Of a stretch of DNA of 64,000 nucleotides, positions 55,391 through 64,000 are shown piece after piece. Position numbers and translations under genes: made by a program. The DNA is from Agelas oroides (taxonomy: Eukaryota; Porifera; Demospongiae; Agelasida; Agelasidae), in the NCBI GenBank assembly GCA_949130485.1, contig OX422191.1, positions 2,017,358-2,081,357 of the forward strand, given 5' to 3'. The notes under the pieces were generated by a model. It worked only from the letters and a program-made list of their open reading frames with translations. It ran no database searches and had not been told where the DNA came from. Positions within the stretch are counted from its first letter, which is position 1; every line of letters begins with the position of its first letter.

Positions 55391-56908
55391 ACACTGTAAA
55401 AACATTTGGGTTGTTTCAACCAGTTTATAGGGTTGTCTGAGTTGCACACATGTATGTAGGAGTAATGCTGAACTATCACTGAGAAATTTGTTGAACAAAT
55501 TATACATAATTAGCCTGCTTTGATATGACATACTAGATAGTAAGGACAAATTGAGCAATTTGTTCAAGAAATCGAGCTATGCTTTGATGTGACATTACAT
55601 AGGAAGGAACAAATTTGTAACGTCACATGCCAATTTCTTGAACAAATTGCTCAATTTGGTTCACATTTATATGGTATGTCACATCCAAGCAAGCTAATTT
55701 CTTACATTTTGTTGAACAAATTGCTTATTTGTTTGAAATGTGATATTTTATAGAATTATAATTACTCCTCTGTACATGTGTGCAACTCAGACAACCCTTA
55801 ACTCTTTACCGACCGTAGCAAATTATTGCAATATTACGTGAATGACCACACAAGAATTCCGGAAGCGGCCTAGACAACATGTTGTATACTCCGTGTTATA
55901 TCTCCAGTTGCAAACAAGCTACAGACTTCTGGTCAAAAACATTGGAGAGCCTTAGGCTTTGCCTAGCTTCGCTGTAGTTCTGAAGCTTACCACTAAAGAA
56001 CAAGCTTGGAGATAAACCCGAACTTTTATACCGGAAGTTGCTACCTTCGGTCTGTTCTGGTGCCTGTAACTTGGATGTTACAGTTCTGCTTCCTTTGAAA
56101 TCTGTAGCGAAGTTAGAGCTTTCATTTAGCTATACATTGCTTTTTATCGCATCTTCGTAGCTTGTATACTTCTTGAGATCGGTCGCGACAAACACGGCCC
56201 AGTCGATTGCGGTAGCACAACGGTATTTACTTTGTTCACCGCGCTTCATGCCCGATGACGTCATGCTGACGTCTGTCGTCTGCCCTGTAGCGCTATAGCG
56301 CTAGCTGTAGAGGTAATAATATTGGTAAGTGCATTAGCGCGGTACACATTAGGCGGCGGTGCAGTGCAGGGGTTCGTTTAGTCTCGCGAGCCAGCCGTAT
56401 TTTTCTTTATTTCCGGTGGGAGGAGCGAGAGGGAGAGAAAAATACGTCTGGACACTCTGGCCAGCTTCCCGTGCCACGAAGGAATGTAATTTTTGTTTTT
56501 CTTCTTTGTAAATGTGGTGGACATCATTTGTTGTGCTCTCCTGGCGCATGGCCTGCATTGTCGATGTCACACGTCAGTATGACGTCATCGGGCATGAAGC
56601 GCGGTGAACAAAGTGGATCCCGTAGCACAACACGCTACGCTACGTTCAACTTCCGCCTTGTCAAAGTACTAGTTTCAATTAAAATGTGCACGATTAGCTT
56701 CCGGTGGGTGTAATGAATACTGTTAGACGCATGTACAATGCGTACTAAACCGCTATCTTCCGGGGGAAACTCCCAAAGGCAGGTAAGTACTCATGACGCC
56801 GTTCGGCGTCATTGGTCATACGGGAACATTAATCTCATGACGCCGTACGGCGTCATTGGTCGGTAAAGAGTTAACAGGTTGAAACAACCCAAAAATTTTT
56901 ACAGTGTA
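55391..56908. repeat. Outer MITE, ACACTGTAAAAAC ends, split by a nested element
   Basis: Left ACACTGTAAAAACATTTGGG and right CCCAAAAATTTTTACAGTGT. The right arm is interrupted by the 55798-56874 insertion; removing it restores pairing of 'gggttgtctgagttgcacacatgt' with its inverse. Confidence 0.8.
55798..56874. mobile_element. Nested TTAA-flanked element, CTCTTTACCGACC ends
   Basis: TTAA at both boundaries and inverted CTCTTTACCGACC / GGTCGGTAAAGAG just inside, with iterated 'atgacgccg..cggcgtcattggtc' at the right end. Consistent with a non-autonomous piggyBac-type insertion; no transposase frame. Confidence 0.75.
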
Positions 56909-57560
56909 TGATTGCAGATGACTGATTAGTATCAGGTCCATAGCCTGGCACATGTCTTATCAGAATTTGGCAGAAAAAGTAGGCACACTATGCTAGCATA
57001 CCACAGTAGCTGGCATTCATGATTTAGCTATATGAATGTTGTATGTATTTTTCCAGTGACTATGTGATCTCAAGAACATGTAGTAGGTTTTAGAACAACA
57101 ATGTGATGACCACCTCTCAAAAGTGACTTTAGTGATGGCTCCATAATCCAAATATAGGTCTTTTTATGGGAATTTATCTTGATCTTATACATACACTTAT
57201 GTATTTTTAACTTGTCCTGGTAAAGACTTGGAATTTCTAGTAGGTACATACCAACTGCATGACAGTATGTGTAGAGTACTTTAGCAGCATTCAGGACCTC
57301 TTTGCATGGATGATTTTTATCTATCTGTAGTGTACCTTTGCATGGCAACTGTATACCTGATACGGTTTTACAGTTAGACCCACATTCAGTCTTTTGCTAT
57401 ATAACTTTGAGTTCACATCAGTTTTGGTTGGTTAAGGTCAACGGCGATGATGTGGCATTGCTATGATTACCCTAGCTGTTTATTTAGCATTATTAATAAG
57501 CTTGATGTTCAGGAGGTTTTCATGCAGACTCACAGAATCTTTGTTATGTTTCAGACACAG

Positions 57561-59335
57561 ATAATACCCTGAAACCAGTGCTCACAAAAGTTCCAATTTC
57601 TAACCTGGAGGATGTGAGCGAAGGTGATCACATCATAACTGGTACCCAGCACTACCTTGTTGCCAGCATTGACACAGAAATTCATGTGTTCACTGGTTAC
57701 ACTTGTAGAAGTGGAAAAGTTGTAAAAGAGATATGTACATTTAATGCAAAGTCAACTTCTCGCATTGACTATGAGGAGTCCTTATCCTCAACGAAAGCAA
57801 TTGGAAACGCTAAGCGAGAACTTCAGCAAGGGGAGTGGTCTGATGGTGACAAATTTGTCACAAAAATGAAAACCAGTAAACAGTATTCATTCAATGAACA
57901 GTGCCTTTTCAAGGAGGAAATTGAGTTCAGTTGCACAAGAATAGCTCCTGGAATAGCAGTCGATGAAGGTGATCACCTTATGGTGAAGGACAAATGTAGC
58001 AACTACCACTCTGTACTAGTACTCAGGCATGCTGGTGGAAGTACACTCCTTGTCACACCAGATCTGGATTCAAAGGAACGATACGGGAATCTTTCTGTAG
58101 ATAAAGATACTGATGTCTATCGCATCAACTATCCGCAAAGTTTACCAGTTGTTGAAGTTGTTCAGAGGGCTATGAGTGACAAGGGGTCTGAAGTTCTTAG
58201 AGAGTGCAGAAGTGAATTAAGTAAGTTTGTATCATGGGCTAAAACAGGAAGAAAAGAGATTATAAATGTTACGCAACTGAGGTCACAAATTGCTCAGGTG
58301 TGCCCATTTCAGCATGAAAAAATTCTGTCAGTTAATCAAATAAAGGTGGGAGATCATCTCATTAAATCCTGTGGCATCCCTAAATTCCACACACACTGGT
58401 GGCACTTCATGGTCACTGAAGTCAGCCATCCACCTAACCCCTTTAAGATCATTCACTGCACTAACAGTCGCATATCAGAGACAGAGGAGACTCTTGACCC
58501 CAGCAAGAATGATATCTACCGAATTATCTATCCTGAATCTCTTTGTGTTAACGAAGCTCTTAAGAGAGCCAGGTCAAAGCTTGGCACTTATGATTTTTCT
58601 CCTCATGCACGCATGTGGTTTGTAAGATGGGCCAAGACTGGTTCTGAGGATGGAATCGAGGTTGAGTTTCTTCTAAACAATGCAATACCAGCATCTAAGA
58701 GCCGCATCAGTACCTTTGCCCAAATCAATCCAGGAGATTACCTTGTTGAAGAAGAAGACAAAGTGACACCATGGCACCATTACCTTGTGACAGAGGTGAC
58801 ATCTCCTCTCAGCTGCTCAGCTATCGAGTCTTGGAACTGCAAGGTAACAGCAAGGAAACTTACCTTTAATAAGGAGAGCACATACTATCGGCTCAACTAC
58901 AACGATGGTGCTTGTATTTCCTCTTGGAAAGCCATAGCTGATGCACGCCAATTACTGGGAGAATATTTCTTTACACAGAATAAACGGCAGAACCTTGTGA
59001 ATTCTTTAAAAACTGGAAATGCTATGGACATTAAAATTGATAGTCTTCAGGATGATTGTACTTTGCTTCGAAGAGAAAGAGTAAAGTCAGCTTCAGAGCT
59101 TCGACCAGGAGACCACATAGAACGTTCAACTCCTTTCATCAGTGCAAGGTACCACCACATGATGGTCACTGAGCAACCTCATCACGATAGAAAATGCACA
59201 GTTATCCATTTGACGTCAGATGTCATTGAAGAGGAAGAAGTGGACATTTTTAAAGAAGGAGACAATGTTTTTCGACTCAAGTATCCTGAACGATGTGATC
59301 CAGAACAAGGCATTGAATATCTGAGGAGTCTTCAG
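57561..59335 (+). CDS. Gene C exon 5: LRAT-like units 2-5 and first half of unit 6
   Basis: 591 codons between acceptor cagacacag and donor GTAACT. An acceptor 6 nt earlier (tttcag, 57554) would add two residues in frame. Closing motifs: KFVTKMKTS (unit 2, with Gly lost), KFVSWAKTG (3), WFVRWAKTG (4), NLVNSLKTG (5). Unit 4 keeps both His (WWHFMV and KIIHC), unit 6 has YHHMMV and TVIHL. No NC-box Cys in units 2-5. Confidence 0.8.
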
Positions 59336-60328
59336 GTAACTCTGAGTTCACATTCTTTGGCAGCTGAGCATGATGCATGTAATATTTCTAACAGTTTCCT
59401 GAAGCCGTTAAGTAAAATACTGTTAAGCACAACTTAGTATATACACTTCTGTGTACCTGATACATATTATATGTAGATGTTGAGACCACAGGCTGTTCAG
59501 GTCTTATGTACCGTACTTCCTTGAATACATGTCTGGGTGTTTATTTCCTTCAGCACTCTGTAGACCCAGCCTCAAAACAAGGCTGGCTTTTAAATGGGGC
59601 CAGCATTTATAGAACTACTTGTAAGTTTGCTGAGTTTATTGATGTAGCAATAGCCCATTTTGCTTTAAACCCAACCCCTGACTATGTAGCTTCCATTTTG
59701 GTCAGTTAGCTAACACTCTTGACAGAGAAGAAGAGAAAAAGTACTGATTGATATTTTCATACCAGATTGCACTTCACATGAGCAAACTGTCCAGTGGAAA
59801 ATGAGGTGGTCAAGATAACTGACAGAGGGCATATGGTTTAGTACACTGAACAAAGTAGTAGAGCATCAATCAGGAAAAATTAATGTACACAAAAATTTGC
59901 TTGTTGACTGTAGAAGACTGGATGATGGTTGGCCAACTTTCTTTGTTACTTTCGGGTAATTGATACGCATGTAGCCACATTCTCTGGGCATAGCTTGGTA
60001 TGATAATTGTAAGTTGTGATTATTATTTATGGTACAAAAATGGAGATGCTAATAGATATGGCTAGTTCTGCAGCCACACTGAATCTATGGCCCAGGGATG
60101 TTTACACTTCTGTGAGCTTTATTGATCTAAATTGCCCAGATATGTGATACCGTTCTGTGCCTAGGAATGCTAAGCTGGTGTAACGTGTTGTGCATTTACA
60201 TACACAGGTGTGACTTGCAATTAAGGCCCTTAAAGAAAAATGGGTAGCAGAACACAAAGTGTTTCCATTACATTACATATTATACATGGCGGTAGCGTGG
60301 TGATTACATCTTGCTACTTTCCATACAG
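59336..60328. other. Gene C intron 5, no gene seen
   Basis: Unremarkable sequence. 'ccgtacttccttgaatacatgtc' at 59512 resembles the end of the 17516 MITE family. Confidence 0.45.
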
Positions 60329-61069
60329 GACTACCACAGTGACATGTTTGCATTTTTTCACAAAGATGAACACTTGATAATGAAAGCAACAGTGGGTGAA
60401 CATCTTAGTATCCAAGTTACAGATCGTCAGCATCAAGCTTTAGAGCATACAACAACAGCGGTCATATTCACTGGACTTGCCTTCGGGAAGATCAATGTAG
60501 CAGCTGCAAGGGGAGCTGCTACACAGGTTATAGTTAAAGGTGCTATTAACGCTTTCAAGGCTGCTGCAAGAGCTGGTGCAGCTGGTGCGGGTGCAGATGG
60601 TGCAGCAGTAGGAGGTGCAGAAGCTCTCTTCCAACTAGGTTACCGTGCTGCACTCTCTGGAACTGCCATAGGCATAACAGCTGGTGTTGCTGTTGCTGCC
60701 AATCTGATAATAGAAGGACCATTTCTTGCAAGAGCTGTGTACAAACTGCACCGTAAGAAAAAGTTTGATCAAATACCACAACATGAATTTGAACGGGGTT
60801 TTGTCAAAGAGTCTATCAAATCCGCAAACACAGTTGTTGGTGGAGTAGTGGGTGCTATTCTAGGACAGGTTGTAATACCCGTCCCTGGTGTTGGGGCTGC
60901 TATTGGAGGAGCAGTTGGTGGCATTGCTGGACAGGTTTTTGGCAGAGCCGAAGGGTGGGCTGCAAGCAAACTCATTCGTGATCCCAGACCTGTTACACTA
61001 CCTCAGCTGACAGAGACTTCATTCGTTGATAATCCCCCACCCTTGGACGAAAAGAAAAAAGCTGAATAG
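60329..61069 (+). CDS. Gene C last exon: NC half of LRAT unit 6 plus glycine zipper
   Basis: Phase 0 entry. HKDEHLIMKATVGEHLSIQV completes unit 6 with Asp at the Cys position. The Ala-rich part lacks most of the Lys seen in B (AARAGAAGAGADGAAVGG). YKLHRKKKFDQIP and the zipper (GGVVGAILG ... GAAIGGAVGGIAGQ) follow, then FVDNPPPLDEKKKAE and TAG. The stop is directly followed by GTGTGT, a possible relic of a donor like the one that in gene B leads on to ZU5. Confidence 0.75.
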   Translation, partial: DYHSDMFAFFHKDEHLIMKATVGEHLSIQVTDRQHQALEHTTTAVIFTGLAFGKINVAAARGAATQVIVKGAINAFKAAARAGAAGAGADGAAVGGAEALFQLGYRAALSGTAIGITAGVAVAANLIIEGPFLARAVYKLHRKKKFDQIPQHEFERGFVKESIKSANTVVGGVVGAILGQVVIPVPGVGAAIGGAVGGIAGQVFGRAEGWAASKLIRDPRPVTLPQLTETSFVDNPPPLDEKKKAE

Positions 61070-61341
61070 GTGTGTAGCTACTCTGACAGTTACCTGCATG
61101 CAAACTGCATGCTCATAGTTATATAGTTTTGCAGAGGGTATCTATTTTTGTGCGTCGGTGAATAGTATGAACTGTGCATTGTTTAGTAGTTATAGATATA
61201 CAGTACTAGAAACGAACTGTTATACCGTAGATCTGTTATTTCAGTACCATTGATCTTGCTAGCTTCACAAGTACCGAGTATACAAGAATATTAATTGCTA
61301 ACTGAGAGTCCAGTTGGGATTATTGTTGTTAACTAGCTACC

Positions 61342-61347
61342 AATAAA
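61342..61347 (+). other. Candidate poly(A) signal of gene C
   Basis: AATAAA 273 nt after the stop codon; the convergent GGPS1 stop is at 61676. Confidence 0.4.
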
Positions 61348-61675
61348 TGTAGTTTTTCCTCTGCACTATAATTATAGAGATAGTTTTACAGAGGGTATCT
61401 ATTTTTGTGCATCACAGTTGAATAGCATGAACTGTGTATTGTTTAGTAGCTATAGTTTTAGATACAATACCAGAAGCGAACTGAAATATTCCTTAGAGTT
61501 CAGTATTGCTGTGAACCAGTTACCAGTATTTTACAATACTGGTTACCAGTAATTCTTTCTTTGCAGTGCCACCAAGAAGTTGGTCGGTGAACTTAATAAC
61601 TGTATCAAACTACAGAATGAGGACATGTATAATATACTGAAACTAGCTAGGACTTTTTTCTCTGCGCTGGTACCA

Positions 61676-61775
61676 CTACTTTCCTCCTTCAGTTTCCTTG
61701 TAAATCAGAGACAGTCTTCGAATGATCTCCTCCAGAAGAGGATTTCCTCCCAGCTTTATAATTTCTTCTAGTGCC
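61676..61775 (-). CDS. GGPS1: GGPS1 last exon
   Basis: [20 protein letters not shown] then [13 protein letters not shown] and stop; acceptor gtatacccccag. Entered after two bases of the Arg codon. Confidence 0.85.
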
Positions 61776-63631
61776 CTGGGGGTATACAATGACATCATTG
61801 TCATAGCCTTGAACACGCACAATACAGTGTCTACGGTACCTATTAGACAATGAGATTTAAGTATTCTAGTTCTGACCAATGAAATTTTAGCCTCATTCCC
61901 CGGCTGCAAGCTACAAAAAAATCTGGGTACGGCGTGGGAACGAGGCTGATATAATTCCTCAATGATGATCTAATGTGAGGACTGACCTTGCTTCGAGCTG
62001 CTGAAGAGTCTTTCTTGTGTACTCAAACGAACCACTCTGAGAAGGGATTAGAGAAGGACAAAGTATGTCGGCACATGCTTCATGGGAAGTACAGTGGAAC
62101 GCTGCTTAACAGACACCCCTCGACTACGGACACCCATGATATAACGGACAATTCTGAAAGTCCCAATCGTTTCTCCATACATTAGAAACACCTCAATAGC
62201 GGACACCCCGCTACTCAGTATAATGGACACTTTGCACTCCCAATTGTACACAAACAATACGTAACAACCCTGATTTAGTGGACACATACTCGTCGATCTT
62301 TTCAGCAGGATTCTCCCCATCGCTGCTGGAGTTAACAACTTGACGTTAGATTAGCACTGCTACTCGCAGTACTAGTCTCTGCTTAGTCTTCCTTGCCAGC
62401 GTACAGCAAGAGAAACCTCTGAAAACGTAGTCACGTTGTGCTCAACAGCCCAATAACGCAGGACCACACCTACCAGTAGTACTGTATTGTCCCGGGCAAG
62501 CGCCCATCCCCGTACAAGCGCCCATCCCCGTGCAAGCGCCCATCCCAGTGCAAGCGCCCATCAATTTTGACAGTTCTGTGGTTTTTCAAGGCCCTCCGTG
62601 TAACCGCCCACCACCACAGTTTGAGCTCACATACACTGTAGCTGCGAGCACTTGAGTTTCAGACACCACTACACCCGGCAAGAAGGTTTGCACACACCGG
62701 TTGTAGCCTCGTCCGCACCGTTCTTTGCTTGCAGTACGAAATTCGCGTACTGCAAGCGACGAACGCTGCGAAGCCCTGGCTACGAAACTTTGGGTTAGTT
62801 CGTTTTCTAGCAGGATACAGCTTTCTCCACTGCCGCTTTGGCCTCGTTCGGCTAAAAAACAAAGCACGGCCTATCAGCTAACTTCGGATCCGGGGTGGGT
62901 GCTTGCATGGGGATAGTTGGACTATTCAAGCACCTCCTCCGTGTAACTGCCCACCCCCAATTTTTGGTGCTTGAGCTGCAAGCACCCATGGGCGCTTGCC
63001 CGGGACACTACGGTATACCGAAAACCCCTGAGTTAGGGACACCTCGCTATAATGGACAAAACTGTTGGTCCCAATAGGTTCCACTGTAGACCTGTCACAT
63101 ACATCCTGTTACCTAGACAGCACAAATGTTATGCTCCTTAGGGTTCCTGATCATTACATAGTTACTTGTACCTACCTCTTCAAGACACTGTAGAAAGTAT
63201 TTCTTGATGTCAACATCTTCAGTTCTCTGCTTCAAGATATCTCAAGTGAGTTCATTAAGGTAATGTATTTGCATGCATTATTAATCTTACAGCACTCTCT
63301 CCAGTATCCTGTAACCTTAAGATAATATTGTCTGCTGAGATTAACTATACTTCATGCAGTATCATTTTCTAAGCAAATTAATGTGAATATGCTCCATCCC
63401 ATTGTGTAGTTTTGTACACGTCACCAACCAAACAAGCCGCCATATGCTGTCCAAACAGGGTGGTGAGAAAGGTCTTACGTATACCTCACTAATTTTTCTG
63501 GGCTGCCTCACTGAATATTTAAGGATACTGAGCAGTGTTGATGATCTTGGGTTGCCATGGATACCATGGATGATGGGGAAGGAGAATTTACCCTCAGTGA
63601 GATCCTCACAGAAGCTCTTGTTCTCTGTGTA
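61676..63631 (-). CDS. GGPS1: Geranylgeranyl diphosphate synthase, C-terminal part (5' exons beyond window)
   Basis: Four exons on the minus strand: 63631-63529, 63240-63176, 62036-61987 and 61775-61676, in phase. They read [20 protein letters not shown], then [37 protein letters not shown] and [20 protein letters not shown], then a short end. This is the conserved C-terminal third of animal GGPS1, including the [11 protein letters not shown] block after the second Asp-rich motif and the GGNP turn. The enzyme condenses farnesyl diphosphate with isopentenyl diphosphate to make geranylgeranyl diphosphate for protein prenylation. The DDxxD motifs lie in upstream exons outside the window. The second-last intron carries a nested transposon. 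Confidence 0.85.
61987..62036 (-). CDS. GGPS1: GGPS1 exon, [17 protein letters not shown]
   Basis: 50 nt between acceptor ccttctcag and donor GTCAGT; matches the family's GSFEYT block. Confidence 0.85.
62090..63088. mobile_element. 999-bp element with TACAGTGGAAC ends in a GGPS1 intron
   Basis: Left TACAGTGGAACGCTGCTTAA and right GGTTCCACTGTA are inverted with a TA at each edge, as in Tc1/mariner/pogo-type MITEs. 'ataacggacaattctga' and 'tataatggacaaaactg' repeat inside. Carries a second element. Confidence 0.75.
62480..63016. mobile_element. Inner nested element, GTCCCGGGCAAGCGCCCAT ends
   Basis: Left TACTGTATTGTCCCGGGCAA and right inverse TTGCCCGGGACACTACGGTA. The left side repeats 'caagcgcccatccc' three to four times. 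A third hairpin (62703-62800, TTGCAGTACGAAATTCGCGT...ACTGCAAGCGACGAACG) is nested again. Confidence 0.75.
63176..63240 (-). CDS. GGPS1: GGPS1 exon, [22 protein letters not shown]
   Basis: 65 nt, phase 1 in and phase 0 out, donor GTAGGT. Source of the stray copy at 42345-42409. Confidence 0.85.
63529..63631 (-). CDS. GGPS1: GGPS1 exon, [19 protein letters not shown]
   Basis: 103 nt after acceptor catgctgcag, ending in phase 1 at a weak donor (GTATCC). The open frame extends past the donor into intron. Confidence 0.8.
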
Positions 63632-63923
63632 CTGCAGCATGATATGACGTAATCATGACATCATTAATTGGGATTATATACCGTATAGCCGGAAATATTG
63701 GTGGTCTTTAAATTTGGCGGTTTGGCCCCAAACCAACCGTCAAAAAATATTGGCAGAATTTAAATTTGGCAGTGGCGTCTCAGGTCCGTTTATCAAGCAG
63801 CGATGCCATCTCTCACTTGAGGCACTTGAACAAAGCCATGAGTTTCCAAATTTACAATCTTGAAATAAAACTGGCAGCGTGCTAGCGCCGAGCTAGCTAC
63901 ATGTACAGTTTGCATAGAGGGGC

Positions 63924-64000
63924 GCCAGGCAAAAGCACTACTGCATGCATTACGCCATTACACGTTGCATACGAAATAATATTGGCGGATTTTAATTTGG
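63924..64000. repeat. Repeat fragment matching 34196-34330, cut by the window end
   Basis: Shares 'ctactgcatgcattacgccattacacgttgc' type wording and 'aataatattggcggattttaatttgg' with the gene B intron copy. Confidence 0.6.

Larger units (their letters stand above)
49087..61069 (+). other. Gene C span: signal peptide, 2A, LRAT-like array, glycine zipper
   Basis: Six exons: 49087-49177, 49263-49354, 50988-51159, 53075-53494, 57561-59335 and 60329-61069. Junction phases 1,0,1,1,0 all agree. The product is about 1,095 codons before skipping; skipping at the 2A motif would split off an N-terminal peptide of about 115 residues. This is the only paralogue whose 5' exons are fully visible as small separate exons. 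The intron at 53495-57560 is swollen by nested repeats. Confidence 0.7.

Overview
The window is metazoan nuclear DNA, most likely from a demosponge close to Amphimedon. The grounds are short exons with GT..AG introns, hundreds of bases of MITE and foldback repeats between and inside genes, a ZU5-plus-death-domain module of the kind I recall from sponge gene models, and animal families such as Ly6/EGF receptors, an AID/APOBEC-like deaminase and GGPS1. The species call is recollection and was not checked by any search.

The core of the window is three same-strand paralogues, here called A, B and C. A (111-8649) is cut at its 5' end by the window edge, B spans about 26.7-41.83 kb, and C spans 49.09-61.07 kb. 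Each starts with a short secretory-type or hydrophobic leader that ends in a ribosome-skipping 2A motif (GDVETNPGP or GDIETNPGP). A phase-1 splice follows. Each then carries an array of about six LRAT/NlpC-P60-like (H-box/NC) units: one in a 420-nt exon, then 4.5-5 in a large exon of about 1.8 kb. The sixth unit is split by an intron, and its NC-box half opens a last exon that runs into an Ala/Gly-rich glycine-zipper membrane segment. Nearly all units have lost the catalytic Cys. Only unit 6 of gene B keeps a Cys (TCEQL) along with both His. Gene B is a large fusion: 2A, death domain, linker, a 290-aa domain I cannot name from a family database, the LRAT array, glycine zipper, ZU5, UPA-like region, and a second death domain. 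All its exon junctions are phase-compatible by hand. This looks like an innate-immune or cell-death sensor/effector family, and it is the best candidate for an undescribed system here.

Between A and B lie a receptor-like gene (16463-23137, +) with signal peptide, Ly6-like domain, EGF, EGF, Ly6-like domain, TM and short tail; a decayed Crypton-type tyrosine recombinase (about 20040-19209, -) inside one of its introns; and a membrane-anchored AID/APOBEC-like cytidine deaminase (24046-23369, -) tail-to-tail with the receptor gene. To the right, the last four exons of a GGPS1-like geranylgeranyl diphosphate synthase (63631-61676, -) converge on gene C. One GGPS1 exon has an almost identical, inverted stray copy at 42345-42409, next to a possible remnant of the glycine-zipper exon.

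The rest is repeat-rich: TIR/foldback elements, some nested two or three deep, several matched pairs of the same MITE, palindromes, tandem arrays (45 bp x4, 20 bp x7.5, 17 bp x12, a 553-bp duplication) and long microsatellites. Exon boundaries were set by hand from splice consensus, reading phase and paralogue comparison. No transcript data were available.
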